Assembly: GCA_025786725.1 (NCBI GenBank)
Contig: JAHLTZ010000011.1
Span: 620,001 to 684,000 of the forward strand
Reading direction: 5' to 3'
Length of the DNA: 64,000 nt
Origin: Syncephalis fuscata
Lineage: Eukaryota; Zoopagomycota; Zoopagomycetes; Zoopagales; Piptocephalidaceae
Shown piece by piece: positions 24,342-36,836 of this stretch; position 1 is the first letter of the stretch, and every line of letters starts with the position of its first letter. The position numbers and the translations under genes are program-made. The notes under the pieces were generated by a model. It did no database searches. It worked only from the letters and a program-made list of their open reading frames with translations, and was not told the DNA's origin.

Positions 24342-25024
24342 TTAAGCGGCAAGCATTGCTACAAATGCCGCAATAGAAGTTGCAAAAATAAAAAGATTAG
24401 AGTTCTTCAATTCCTTGTTAGCATCGTTGTTAGAACCGGCGGAATTTGAGTTACTTTGGGTATTAGACGGGGAGGATTGAACGGTAACGTTACATGTTGC
24501 TGTATCTTCTTTAATCATTTTCATCATATCGATATAAGGCTTGCTGTTGGTTAGAACAGGTCGCGGTGAAGTCCATGAAGCTCGTGCTTTAATGACATCA
24601 ATCATACAGCCGCTACAATACTCGGCTGGATTACTTTTATTTTTCTTATTGCCGGCTAAGCAGTATTTTCCATCGACCGATTTGGTACAAATGGTCTTTG
24701 GGTGCATCAAGTAGAGTAGCCAGATGCTATACGCTGTTTGTGCAGCATTATCCGGCCCCTGAAGTTCAGGCTTGCAGTCACGCTCCACCAGATCAAGTGC
24801 TTTGTTAATTTGGGCATCGGAGCAGAAATGGCCAAATGCTCCATCGGCAGGTGCGCTACACGTTTGAGTTATACTTTCACCGGCCAGAACGGCGAAAAGC
24901 GTAATTAGGCACTGATGCTCAAGATCAGGACTTTTTAAAGTCTTGCTGCAAGTTGGGATACATCTGCTGCAGCACACAGACCAACAGCGGCAAACAAAAG
25001 AGCAATGCTAGTAAAGCGTACCAT
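24342..25024 (-). CDS. Secreted cysteine-rich GPI-anchored protein
   Basis: Cell-surface protein of about 227 residues with no recognised family. Start at ATG 25024 gives a clear signal peptide (MVRFTSIALLFAAVGLCAAA). Near 24943 one base must be added to the TT run (AA on the coding strand) to enter the long downstream frame; the total then becomes an exact 228 codons. The mature region has about nine cysteines (QTCSAPADG, HFCSDAQI, KYCLAGNKK, EYCSGCMID). A Ser/Asn-rich linker (about residues 180-205) and a hydrophobic C-terminus (LFIFATSIAAFVAMLAA) make a typical GPI signal. Role unknown; wall or adhesion function would be inference. Convergent with the recombinase-like gene (245 bp). Confidence 0.7.
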
Positions 25025-25103
25025 GTTCGTTAAATAGCTTAAAGCGTAGCAGGTAAAATAAAGAATAGTGTTTATTCCTGGCTATTGCCAGAAAATAAGC
25101 CAG

Positions 25104-25111
25104 TATTTAAA
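25104..25111 (-). promoter_or_regulatory. TATA-like element of GPI-protein gene
   Basis: TTTAAATA on the minus strand about 80 bp before the ATG at 25024, a plausible core promoter element. Confidence 0.35.
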
Positions 25112-25607
25112 GATAATTAGCGCTAGTAGTTTATTCTAGACAAGAAACGTGATAGAACATGCTAATGGAACCAGATGCACTTGAAAGGCCTTACTTACAT
25201 TTGCGTACACGCAGTTTTGGTAATTAGATATACAGCTCATTAAAAATGATTGTTAAACTTAATAAAGGCCTGGTCATTGGCAGCTTTAGGGGTTGAAAAC
25301 GACACGTTTCCTCAGTAGTTGACACATGTGGGCCGTGTGCCCGTGATATTTGTTTCAATTTGTTACAAGCGTTAGTTGTTTAATTCTATAGTTATTTACA
25401 TTTTAACTAATAATGCATTATAATAGCCATGCTAAACTAAACTAATTAATAATATATTATGCATTTTTACTAATTAACTAAACAATATTGTATAAAGTAA
25501 CTTGGTATTACTTTCAGCTATCTTTATAAGTGGTAAATGAGGCTAACACATGAGTATTGTTTTACATCAAAACACGACCTACTTATAACACTAAGGTACC
25601 TATTTAC

Positions 25608-25648
<41 letters not shown>
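25608..25648. repeat. (TTA)n microsatellite
   Basis: About 13 uninterrupted TTA/ATT units followed by degenerate TGTTATTGTTATTATTGATG copies to 25680. Intergenic, upstream of Rheb. Confidence 0.9.
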
Positions 25649-25962
25649 GATGTTATTGTTATTATTGATGTTATTATTATCCAATGTTTTGAATAGGTCA
25701 TTAGATAACGATAAAACTGACGCTATTATTTAAATAATAACATAGCTGTAAGCATGTCCTTGCTTCTACCATTAGTCGAATGCCAGTTACACGAAAAAAG
25801 GGGTGCTCATTATGACGTCGTCTTTTGAGTTTTTTTCCTATCATCCATATAGATTTGTGTGTATGAATGAGCGAGCGAGTGTCTATATACGTACAGATAG
25901 AGGATAGATGTTCTTGTGACGACCACCGCCTTTTCCTCTCTTTAACACCACTCATCTCATCT

Positions 25963-26011
25963 TTGTTGTTATTATTGTTGTTGCTGCTGCTGCTGCTGCT
26001 GTTGTTGTTAT
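25963..26011. repeat. (GTT)n/(GCT)n microsatellite
   Basis: GTT/ATT units flanking six GCT units, 150-190 bp before the Rheb start codon; probably promoter or 5' UTR sequence. Confidence 0.85.
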
Positions 26012-26154
26012 TTGTTAATATCAATAACACCTTTCTCTTTTATCAATTGTTCTGATAACACGGCTGCCGGCCACAGTTATTAGCAAATCTGCCATTTTTA
26101 GCTAAATCTACTGCTAATTAAGCAGCAGACTTGAATAATAAGCCACTAGCGATC

Positions 26155-27097
26155 ATGGCCACCGACAATGAAAAAAGTCGTAAAATTGTAGTGCTTGGTT
26201 TTCGTGCTGTTGGTAAGTTGCTTTGAAGCCGATGGTTTATAGATTAGCAGCTGCAAACCAGACTCATCCGATACTAATATGACTTGTTTATATCGGTGTT
26301 TATATAGGCAAGTCTACTTTAACAGTACAGTTTGTTGAAAATCATTTTGTCGACTCGTATTATCCAACGATTGAGAATACATTTAGCAAAGCAATTAAAT
26401 ACAACGGTCAAGAATATCAATGCGAGATTATTGATACAGCGGGTCAGGTAAATAGTTGTTGTTATAAATAGTTAATAAAACACTAGAATATACATACTAA
26501 TATACTAATATACCAATGTATATTAATACAAATATATCCGCTGATTATAGGATGAGTTTTCGATTCTTAATTCACGACATGCCGTTGGTATTCATGGCTA
26601 TGTACTTGTTTACTCAATTACCTCAAAGAGTAGTTTAGAAATGGTAAAGATTATCCGCGATAAGATTGTAAACTATACTGGTTCTGAATGGGTACCCATG
26701 GTGCTGGTGGGCAATAAAAGCGATTTACATCTACAACGGTAAGTACTTTTTAATAAATGGCAATAAAACAAGCCATTTACTTGAGTATTGGCGATGGTAA
26801 ACTAATTGACATTTTATCATTAATAAACATATTAAATTATCATCATTGATATATAACAGACAAGTCTCTGAGGAAGAAGGCAGAGAATTGGCAAGCCAAT
26901 GGTCCTGTCAATGGACAGAGGCATCGGCCAAGCATAATGAGAATATTAGTAAGTTGCAATATGATTGTAATGTATAGCAAAAGAACGTGCATACTAAATA
27001 AGCATAAATAGATTTGATATTTGAAATGCTTTTGGCAGAAAGTGAGAAATTGGCAGGAACAGATGCTGCACCCAAAGGTGGCTGTATCATCAGTTAG
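26155..27097 (+). CDS. RHEB: Rheb-type small GTPase
   Basis: Ras-family GTPase that in other eukaryotes activates TORC1 at endomembranes in response to nutrients. Five exons, 26155-26212, 26308-26447, 26551-26738, 26860-26948 and 27012-27097, total exactly 187 codons (186 residues; human Rheb is 184). P-loop GFRAVGKSTL keeps the Rheb-specific Arg where Ras has Gly12; effector region YYPTIENTFSK; switch II DTAGQDEFSI; guanine motifs VGNKSDLH and EASAKH. The end, GGCIIS, is a CaaX box for farnesylation. All introns are GT-AG with clean frame. Divergent from the GPI-protein gene. Confidence 0.96.
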
Positions 27098-28129
27098 TTA
27101 TTCGAGTGGTTTTTGGTGAAATAGGACCTTTACATCAATATCAAAAAGGACAAACTAACTACAGACACTTATATATATTTCTATACATACCAAGCATACT
27201 ACACACGCACACGCACAAATACATATATATATATCATGTATATTGCGATTTATACATTTGGCGCTTTAAAAGATTGATACGAATGATTGTTTTATTTCGT
27301 TGATGTTTATCCGTTGTCCTACTACTGTGTCTTTTTGTATTTTCCCGTCAATGAGTACATAGACATGTGCCATTACACTTTCGTAATAAAAAACATGTTT
27401 TATAATACTCTACATGTGCCATTACTATTCGTATCCATATCGTATAAACAGCTAGATACTGTGTTGTTTACCAATATAAATAACAACAATGTAAATGATG
27501 TAGATGATAGTGAACAAGGAAGAAATAGGAGAACATGTAGAAACGTTAATAGGCATAATAATGTTTATACGAATCCTTGTACATGCAAACACACATACAC
27601 ACGCGTAACGTGGTTGACGACAGCAGTATGACAAGAATAAACAAGCGAATATACCACATCATCTAGACGTGCCATAAAGCCGTCTAAAGGAAAAGAAAGA
27701 GTGTGAGATGGGAGAATAAGAAAGCAGGAAACATAGCAAAGCAACGAAAAAATATAATTGGAAAAGCAAACGCGTACATACGCGCAAAACATAGTGGCTA
27801 ATCATATAGCCCACATAGCTTCACAATAACAACACGCACACACACACACACACACAATAGAGAGAGATAGATATACGAAAAAACCGTTATAAAGAAAATG
27901 TCATTGGTGTCATGGCGATCGAAAAGGCATGCACATACACGTCCATATAATGGTAAGTTATATGGATAGACATGCATGAGACAGCAACGACAACAGTAGG
28001 CCATATATGATAAAGAACAAATTCACATTGGATAGTCAAGACTGTAGAAGTATAAGAGAGCAATTACACATAATGGGCCTTGCACGGCACCACACGACAC
28101 CATCCATGTCCAAAAAGATAAGCCATATT
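27098..28129. other. Rheb / Ste12 convergent spacer
   Basis: About 1 kb between two convergent genes. Contains short ACAC and TATA runs (27190-27240), a (CA)n run at 27834-27856 and no supported gene. ORFs reported here in three phases on both strands look like chance frames. Confidence 0.55.
27834..27856. repeat. (CA)n microsatellite
   Basis: About eleven CA units in the Rheb-Ste12 spacer. Confidence 0.85.
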
Positions 28130-29906
28130 TTACTGAGCAGCTGTGGCTGTGGCCATCTCGGCTACATCCGCAAACATAACAGAGTTGGCAAATCCAGTGA
28201 CCATGGAGGCAGCACCCATGCCAGACAATGACATAGCATTGTTATTGTCAGTCTGCATAGCATTGTGATTGTCATGCATGTCAGAGTTGACTGCAGAGGC
28301 AGCAGCGGCAATGATGGCAGCAGCAGCAGGTGTACCTGGCTTAATGCCATGGACACGCAGGTGCATAGCTAGATTGTCGCTACGTGCAAAGCCTTTGTTG
28401 CAGCCATCGACAGTGCACACATAGGGCCGTTCGCCGGTGTGGGTACGTTGGTGGCGCTTCAAGTGCTCGTGGCGCTTAAAGCTCTTGCCGCAGCCCGGTT
28501 CTGGGCAGTCAAAGCGGCGTTGCGATCCGGATTTGTTGTTAGCATCGCCGTTAAACGAGTCGCACATCGATGGCGACATAGATGAGCGGCGCATACGTCC
28601 AAAGTTGCCGCCGGCAGCAGCAGCAGCCATTGAACCTGGCATGGTCATTGAAATGGACCGATTGTGACGTACAACGTGGGCGGGTGCGTGCACAAAGGCT
28701 GGTGAACCATTCGACGACATTGAAGTGGCGGTGGTCATTGAGCCAGCGGCGAATAAGGCCAAATCGTTGACACTTGGTTCCATTTGCGATGAAAGTGGCA
28801 CTGGAGCTGGGAAGGCATTGGAAACGGATGCAGCAGTAACGGCCATCAAGTCAAGGTAGGCTTGATCAAAGGCAACTGATGCGGCTGGATTGCCATTAGC
28901 TGGGATAGTGGCCAATTTGCCGGCGCGTGGAAATGGATCGTTACCAATGGGATGCATAGCGGCGGCAGCTTGGTTAGAGTCCATCATTTGGTTGTAGTTC
29001 AACGAGGCAGCATTCATACCAGGCATGCCCATGTCAACAGAGACGGCGGCCATTGGATCAACATCGCCGTATGCGTGCGAATCAAAGGCGTTGTGGGCAA
29101 ATGCCTCTGGCTGACGTTGAGCTTCAGCCATTGATACTGGCATCTCCCAGCCGGCATGTGAAGCGCTAATAGCAGCGCCGGATGCATCAATCATTGCATT
29201 GGTGCCAGGCATGAACAACTGGTTGTAGTTGTTAGCTTGGTGTGGCTCTGGTGCACCTGGCATACTAAGCTCATATGGGTGCATAGAGGCAGCACGCATA
29301 TCTTGACCATGAGCATTGTACATAGCAGCATGCTGTTGTTGCATGTTAGGAACAAAGCTGTAGCCGGCAGCGGCGGCGGCAGCTACAGCAGCAGCATTGG
29401 GTGCTACATTGTATAGGTTCGATGGCAAGCCAGGTACAGCGCGCTCAGATCCAGAAACGGCCATAGTGCATGGCTCAATGCCAAGTGCTTCACGCTTAAG
29501 GTCACGATCGTATGCATCTTGGAATAGACGGTCGTGTGGAACAGAGAACCAATAGAAGACCTTTTGCTTCTTTTGCGTGCGAACGCAGTTGTGCTTGTAA
29601 AGCAATTCAAGGAACTCACTACGTGGCTCTTCCAACGATGCATCGACACCAGGTTTCAAGTTGCGTAGGTCGCTGAACACACCTTCTTCAAACTTTTTTA
29701 CATTACGAACTGGACGACCAGCCGCTTGGAAGCGGAAGGTAAGGACACGTACAATATCCGTACCAGTAATGTGGAAAAGATCGCGCCAAAGGACGCAGGA
29801 GATGTATTCGCCAGTAGGCAACAAGAAACGCTTAATAGTTTGCTCGGGGTCCCAGTCATTGGGGCAGTGACAAGAAGTAGCGGAGCTGTTCGACGGTAGA
29901 TTCCAT
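28130..29906 (-). CDS. STE12: Ste12-family transcription factor with C2H2 fingers
   Basis: DNA-binding regulator acting downstream of the mating/invasion MAP-kinase pathway in fungi. Single exon of about 591 residues from ATG 29906. The STE homeodomain-like region covers residues about 5-150: [79 protein letters not shown]. Two adjacent C2H2 zinc fingers lie at about residues 440-505 ([19 protein letters not shown], then [19 protein letters not shown]). The middle is Ala/Met/Asn-rich. A C4 run at 29861-29864 carries one base too many: with CCC the start joins the main frame and the length is an exact 592 codons. The Saccharomyces form lacks the fingers. Long gene-free DNA precedes it, as for other regulators here. 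Confidence 0.95.
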
Positions 29907-32900
29907 AATGATGTAAAAGTGCTAGTACCGTAAAGATAGACGTAAACAATGGCAGCACACTAATAGTAGGTGTCTAGGTGCAGGTAAAACGGTATAATGC
30001 AGACCAAGAGTCAATCCCGGTTTAGTAAATCGTATGAGGAGTGTGTGGTACGTATAGAGTGTGATCGTACGAATGCCGTGCTATGTTTAAGCAAGTCAAT
30101 AGGCAGACAGAATGCACTTGCAATTCGTGGCAAAAACCGTTATGAATGCAACTGTGTGCTATAAGAATAAACGTCGGGCGAGATAATAGTTCGTTGATGC
30201 TATTAGCGGGGGCGGTTAAGCGTCAATAGCTGTCAGAGAACACGGTGAACGACTGGCCGGCAGACGGTCTCAAGTACTTTACTATAATGTTGATAGATGC
30301 TGGCGACTAACTGTCAAAAGAATATGTAGAGCTAAAATAAAATATTTGTAGCAAAACGTACGCAAATAGTGTTAACAATAGAGTCACAATATGATGAAAA
30401 GTCAATAGATAACTATAGGCGTATACAACACACGTTCAACGCAATGTTGCCAGGCAAAAACCAATAAAGAATAGTAGAGTATGCAGGGATAAAGTAAAAA
30501 TTGGAACAATGGCGCAGCCAATGTTGAATAGAGTGCTGATAGTAGTTAGAAGTAGAAGTAGAAGTAAAGGTAAGTGTGGTGGAGTAAGTCGGCGATAATA
30601 AAAGGGATGAGCGAGTGTGATAATGAGAGAGTTAAGATGGTGCAAAAGGCAGACAATAAAATGCGGTTAATAAAAAGTTGCAATAAAAAACACACACCAC
30701 CAGCGCAATAGTGCGGTAGATCAGAGTTAGAGATGACAGTGCAGGGCAAGTTAGGCAAAAAGACGGAAAAGGCGAGTACAATAGTGGTATAAAAGCTTTT
30801 GTATATGCTAGTCAGTGTTTAGAATGAGCCAGAGAAAGGAGTGGTAGACAAACGGGTAAACGGAAGAGGCGACAACAGGAATGGATCAGAAAGGAAAAAG
30901 GGCAAAGGAAGGGAACTTGTACGTCTCAGTTGTGCATCGAAGCACACAGACAAGGAGTAGAAGAGCCTAGGCGAAGATGAGACACAATCCTGTACATACC
31001 TTTCAATAATGGTCGGCGAGCGGGCAACAACCGGTGGTGCGTACGCGCGGACAAATGGTCACGATGGCTGCGTGGTGACAGCAGCAGCGGCGGCAATGGC
31101 AATAATATCAAATTAGTACGGGACAAGAGAATAGACGACAAGTATCGGCGATACGGTGTCGTGCAGAGAGAGCAAGTTATAACTGACGAGCAACAGACTT
31201 GGGCGAGGAATAAAGACTAGACGAGGCCAGCAAGCAAGGAAACGATAAACTGAATCTGTTATAGTAAAACAGATCAAGAATGCGGTATAGATGATATGAT
31301 GATGATGATGCTGTGGTAGTAATAGTAGCAGCAGTAGTAGTAGTAGTAGTAAGTAGTAGTAGTAGCAACAATACTAACTAGTATATTAGTATTTGATATG
31401 CGTGCACGATGGTGAATTTGTCTACAATGAATGAATATATCCACGCAACCAGCAAGCAGTGAGTGGTGAAAATCGAGGAGAAGACTGGCAACAACGGAGA
31501 TCTGGCAACTGAAACGATAAACGGTCAGTTGAGTTATGTTATTGAAATTGTGTGGAGTGTGTTGTGTAAAGAAGGAAGGAGGGGGTAAAGAAAAGTGTGG
31601 TTATAATAGAAAGGTTTTATGGCAATAAAAGCAGGACAACCTAAGTGGTAAGAGATCAAAGTAAAGAGCACAAATAGCGGAAAGCGGAGTTGAAAACGGT
31701 GACTTTTATGAGTATGAATGAACCGATGGGCATGTGTTAGATTGTCCGTACACGCAGCCACACATAATGAAATTACCCGCACATAGGCCTAATAGCCACG
31801 ACAATAGCAGCAGCGGCACTATGGCTTGTTGATAACTTGTATAGTGAATGAGTGTGGCAGTGTGCTAATAACAACAACAACAACAGCCGCAATGGCGGAG
31901 GAGGTCAGCGACGAGCACGTACCTTCACGTCGCATGAGTATCAGTTTGTCTGCTGGTTGGTTAGCTCGTTAGTTCGTCTTTCTACACGGCAGAATGGTCG
32001 CTACAGCATGAAAGAATTGGTCAATACCGGCGCGCCTATGGTAGACTCGTTGCAAATGCTCTATGACGCTTCAGGTCGTCGTTGTTGTGTCTGGTGCTGC
32101 TGTCTATCCGCGTGTATCGGTAGAGAAAAAACGAGCATTGCAAAATAGCAGTAGCATCGAATGACGGTCGAGAACGATGACGATAACGACCTAGTGACCG
32201 ATCCATGTGTTTAGCATCTTCATTATGGCATGGCCTCGTGCCCGCTCATTGTGCCATCCTCTTTCTTTTCTCACAAATCGATACCGGTTCGCTGCAGATG
32301 GGAACACGCCTCGTCGAAGTTCTTTCTGCCTTTACTCGGCACCAATGCGGAGAATGCCGACTACCCAAAATGGCAGTGTGACATGAATGGATAAAGACTC
32401 GTTTTCATTCTCCTTTCCTTGTCCAACCAAAGGAAAATGGCGATTGTTGTTAATTGCAATGTTCTTTATTATTGTAATTAATAAAATCTATTATTGTAAA
32501 ACACGCCTATATGTTTATAAATAGTGAGATAGATTAGTTGTTCTTTGTTTATTAATAAACAGCCATTCTCTAGCCATCTGGGAGTACCATTTGAAATAGT
32601 GGCTAAAGCGCCAATAATTTGTGCTAAATAGGTGAAAGGCCAAGATAATTCGCATTACTATATTTAGTAATGGCAATAATGTTGATACCCATTATTTTGT
32701 ATTATTTGTGTCGCATTAACAAAGTGGAGCAACAAATCAAGTAATGTCACCGTCACGATAGCAAGTTATTTGCCAACACTTTAAGCGGTACGAGGAAGGC
32801 TCGGGTCAACGTTTGTAACTCGGCAGTTGACGTAGCTTTGTTTTACACTTGCCTATCATCAAACCTGCCTTATCCATGGCGTGGTGGAGACAGCTGTCGC

Positions 32901-33679
32901 CTCTGGCTATGTCATTGTCATTGTGGCTATTGGTGCTACCGTGCAAGTACATACTGAAATTAATACAAATATAGTTCATACATTTTTAGAAATTAATTAT
33001 AGTTTATCATTGTGCGTAAAACGCTGCTTTATTTGTGGCAATCGTTTTTTGAAAATACGCTGAAACAAACAAATCATGCCTGCAGATTGAACGAAACAAT
33101 ACACATACCTGTCCGCACGCACGCGCAGGCACACGCATACGCACACGGTTCATTGGTTTTGTAGCAAGAACTGTCAGGTGATATGGAATATTCGTTTGTT
33201 GACAAACAGGAAACATGAGGCATAAAAAGCACATCAGGAATGTTCATACAAAGGACAACCAAGGTTGCATTGTGTACTCTAGTATGAAACAACAACGGCC
33301 GCAATAGGTTTAATTATACAGCGCAATGCTACAGACAAATGACCAATAAAGCAGTTGTTGTTTTTAATAAACGGCTTTGTAGTAGCCATTTTTGTTCTTT
33401 AAGCAGTAGCAGAATATTGTATATAGAAACTGGCCGCATAATGTTTCATCTGCCTGAACATTTTCACAAAATAATGACTGCAGAAACATGCGCTGATTGG
33501 TGTAAAGTCCGAAACGAAACGTTTCATCTAAATAACTTGGTTAGGAAATGGAACTAATAGAACTAATATAATGATACATTTGAAACAATGGTAGAGTAAA
33601 TAACGACGATTACATTATTATTATTATTATTAGCAGTGGTATTGTAGTGTTGTAAACGAAATAAAAATGATTTAAACAA
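29907..33679. other. Long gene-free interval upstream of Ste12
   Basis: About 3.8 kb. The part nearest Ste12 (29950-31850) is purine-rich on the plus strand, so pyrimidine-rich in the Ste12 sense, consistent with a long promoter or leader. It contains AGTAGT/AGCAGC-type runs (31315-31372) and ACAACAACAA (31868-31885). From 31850 to 33560 only ORFs without ATG, domain or splice support were found. Confidence 0.5.
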
Positions 33680-34888
33680 TTAAAAAGTAGGTGCTGTTGC
33701 GTTGAACTGCTTGTAAGTTGATTTCAACATAAAATCTTTGCCTTTAAGCATGGCAGGTAATGTACGTCCAACGACGCCAAATACAGGCAACTGGGCGGCA
33801 CCTTCGTGTGCTCCAATCGTGACAAGACATACGTTTGGCGCTTTGAATTCAGTCAGTTTCACCGAATTCGAGGAAGAGTTCCCCGCGCCCTTGGCTTCAA
33901 CAAGTTTAATGATGTTTTTGGAGGCGACATCGGCTTGGAGGCGTGCGGCATAGGCAGTTTTATGGCCATCGTCGTTGCAATCGCCAATGGCAAAAATATT
34001 GCTGTGTGCAAGTAGCTGGGTGGTAGGTCGAATGCGAATTTCCTCCGTCTCCAAATTAACAACATCATCGCCAAGTGAGCGAGCAAGTGTCGTGTTAAGA
34101 CCTGTATGGGCCGTACAGGCAAACATAAGATCTGCTTCAATCGTTTCGCCATTGGATAGCTTCCATCCACGCGTTTCGGCAACGTAGCCAATCTCACGTT
34201 CCTCAGCCGTAACGGTGACACGTTGTTGGTCAATAACTTTAATGTCGCGGGCCTTCATTTTGCTAGATAATTTATGACGCAGTTTATCGGAAACTGCTGG
34301 CATGCCGCTAAGTAGGCCATTACTGACGAGGGTGACCTCTTTGTTTGGCAAGTCTTTAATTTCGCCTGCAAGTTCGATACCAACTGGACCGCCACCAACA
34401 ATAAGAATGCGACGGGCTTTTTCGACAGCTTCGCGTGCCGCCGTTAGCTTTTGCGTAACTTCCTCAACACTATCACCAGCTGGTCGTCCAGGCACGCCAA
34501 ATCGACTGCCAGTTGCCAAAACAAGATAGTCAAAAGCAATCTCACGACCGTCATCTAGCACCACACGGTCGCTAAGTGCTTTACTAACGCGTGCACGCTC
34601 ATGCTTAACAGTGCCATCCTTGAAGAATGCGGCATTTTCCATAGGAACAAAGCACTTTTCTGCAAAACCTTTTTGCGTTGCAGCACGTACAAACGCCATG
34701 TTTTGGTGGAAATGGTCACGCGGCTCGACGAGCGTAAGTTTGAGATTTAATTTTTTGCTCGTATTGGCAAGTGCCGAAAGAACGGCAATACCGGCATACG
34801 CGCCTCCCACAACAACAATGCGCGTTTTAGTGTTAGCCATAGCTGGACGAAAGAACGAGAGAATATAATCGACAAGCCAAAAGGGCAT
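33680..34888 (-). CDS. FAD/NAD(P)H oxidoreductase of AIF/FSP1 (AMID) family
   Basis: Single-exon 402-residue flavoprotein related to AIFM2/FSP1 and yeast Aif1, NAD(P)H-dependent oxidoreductases acting on quinone-type acceptors. FAD-binding Rossmann motif VVVGGAYAGIAVL near residue 25; ATGSRFG at about 125; NAD(P)H-binding IVGGGPVGIELAGEI near 165; FAD-binding IFAIGDCNDDGHKTA near 300; C-terminal domain ending YKQFNATAPTF. Two starts are possible: 34888 (adding MPFWLVDYILSFFRPA, a short hydrophobic lead that could aid membrane association) or the Met just before ANTKTR (34840). No N-myristoylation glycine. Substrate is not deducible. Confidence 0.9.
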   Translation of the reverse strand: MPFWLVDYILSFFRPAMANTKTRIVVVGGAYAGIAVLSALANTSKKLNLKLTLVEPRDHFHQNMAFVRAATQKGFAEKCFVPMENAAFFKDGTVKHERARVSKALSDRVVLDDGREIAFDYLVLATGSRFGVPGRPAGDSVEEVTQKLTAAREAVEKARRILIVGGGPVGIELAGEIKDLPNKEVTLVSNGLLSGMPAVSDKLRHKLSSKMKARDIKVIDQQRVTVTAEEREIGYVAETRGWKLSNGETIEADLMFACTAHTGLNTTLARSLGDDVVNLETEEIRIRPTTQLLAHSNIFAIGDCNDDGHKTAYAARLQADVASKNIIKLVEAKGAGNSSSNSVKLTEFKAPNVCLVTIGAHEGAAQLPVFGVVGRTLPAMLKGKDFMLKSTYKQFNATAPTF

Positions 34889-35759
34889 GCTACGAGTAGA
34901 ATATAATTTATTTTAGCTTTAATGGCGCACATCGCCATCCTTATATCTAATTTTGATATGCCTTGGCAAACGCAAAGATAGGCACATGCAATTGGTTTCG
35001 GTTGAATTTTTCCGGCACAACCGGATAATCTGACAAATACAATAAAATGGATTACTAAGACACCACGAAGATCAATTACCATTTCTGCTATCTCAGCGAT
35101 ATTACATATTTTCTCAACAGACTGGGCACGGTAATCAACATCTCCGCAATTTAATAAAAATGCAGTCTATTGTTTTATTTTTTTGTTTTACGATCTCCCA
35201 GACTTAGCTGATAGATCTATACCATTGGTTCACAAATGGGTCATCGGCACATTTCGGCCCGTGCATCGAATATCAAAAGATAAACCGTAAACAGCTCTTA
35301 ATTTTCTCATTTATATGTTAGCTATTTTCAGTTTGTTTATAAAATATTGCTAGTATGATTTACACTGTTTTTAGCTTGTAGCAACAATTGACTATATTGT
35401 ATAATTAGTTTGTATAAACACAACAGTAAATATTAAATACTATATACTGCAAATGTATGTGTGTGTATATTAAAGCAGCTGTTTATTTATGATATTTAGA
35501 TTCTCGTTGCATTATCATTATCGAAAGTTGAGTGTGTTGTAAAAGGTAATAAAAACAATTCTCGTTAAAGCAAAAGTAAAATGATTGTAAAAGTAATAAA
35601 AACGAATTCTCGTTAAAACAAAAGTAAAATGGTCGTAAAATAATAAAACAACAGATTTATGGCTAGCCGCACTGATTATTAAATGTATGGGCAATTAGAT
35701 GACAGTCCTGATATAACAGTGTAGCTTATATACGGCCAATCCAAATTCCAAGGTTCGGT
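34889..35759. other. Intergenic region
   Basis: AT-rich spacer upstream of the flavoprotein gene; a near-duplicated phrase (AACAATTCTCGTTAAAGCAAAAG and its variant) recurs at about 35555-35635. No gene supported. Confidence 0.5.
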
Positions 35760-35900
35760 CTAACGCGTGTTAATGTTTGGAGCGGCTACATCATCAACGC
35801 CCCTTAACGCTTCTAACTCTATATGTTGCAGATCCGGCACCTCAAGGCTTGACACGCGAACTTGACATGGGTCACGTTCTTCACTAACTAAAGCAAACAT
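35760..35900 (-). CDS. Small ORF, 46 codons (doubtful)
   Basis: ATG 35900 to TAG 35760 encodes an acidic, coding-looking peptide (SEERDPCQVRVSSLEVPDLQ). The ATG lies inside what also reads as a 44-bp GTAACC...TTTAG intron, so the frame may be the last exon of a gene starting with a short exon near 35945-35985; that exon has a TAG in the only ATG frame. Not recognised. Confidence 0.25.
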   Translation of the reverse strand: MFALVSEERDPCQVRVSSLEVPDLQHIELEALRGVDDVAAPNINTR

Positions 35901-36836
35901 GTTAGACCAATAGATTAAACCATTTGGTTACCTCTATATTCTATATAAACAATTCGGTATGCCATTCATCCATTGTTGGAAATGATAGAGCTCAATAAAC
36001 AACAAAAAACTAAAAGACAAAAAGGCACAGAAACTACAGTACTAAATAAAAATATATGTAAAGGTTCACAAACAATGCTAGTTGACGAATAAATGTATAC
36101 TGAATAAGTGTGGGCAGTACCAAAATACAGTGGCTTTAAATAGAGCGGCAATTCATGTGTGTATAGTTAAGCAAGTTTACTTCGAGCTTCAATGCCATTG
36201 TTGAGTCTACAGAGGGAAGCAAAGAAAATCGATAAAAGAACACATTGATGTATCAACAATACTCACTAGTATGATAAAGCGTGCAAGGCAAGTGAACGAT
36301 ACAATGGTATGTGTACTGTCGTAATGGTATCTATGTTGTACCATTGCAAGTCACAGCGCTGCTGCCATCGAAGGAAGGAAGGAAGGAAGAAGGCGGCGAG
36401 CAAAGGAATAAGGGGGTAATAACAATATGAATTGACTTCATGGTGCACCATGTGATGGAGTGGCCGTGTGTCATGCGAATGGCAAAGCAATTAATATGCA
36501 CCGCCTCATACGCTATGCACAAGGATAAACATCTTGGACCTCTTACCTCTATTAAACACCAACAAATACACTCGCTACACAGCTGGCTGGTACATAGCAC
36601 TTTTTGGCATTGCGTTTTTTCCTAGAGCCTCACTGCCATCGTAATCCGGCTACTGTTCGTTTAGAGCGCAACATCATGTGGCATGCAGTGTATAGGAACA
36701 TTAACGTTGATCATGCACAGAAGACATCTACTTTCTAGATCAACAATAATATTTTTAACATCTTTATATTTATAACTGGATTATTTTTATAATGTTGTAA
36801 CTTCCATATTTATTAATTTGCACATTTATTATTTAA
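35901..36836. other. Intergenic region
   Basis: About 0.9 kb, with GGAAGGAAGGAAGGAAG at about 36371-36388. Overlapping minus-strand ORFs without domain or signals were not accepted. Confidence 0.5.

Larger units (their letters stand above)
25025..26154. other. Divergent intergenic region before Rheb
   Basis: About 1.1 kb between the GPI-protein gene and Rheb, with a TATA-like element and two trinucleotide repeats noted separately. Small ORFs across the CTG/GTT repeat are repeat artefacts. Confidence 0.55.

Noticed and set aside
31852-32148. 98-codon ORF with Asn and Gly runs
   Set aside because: No ATG start at its head, repeat-driven N-terminus, no recognisable motif.
33339-33557. 72-codon ATG ORF
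   Set aside because: No signal, domain or neighbouring exon; chance frame in a gene-free interval.
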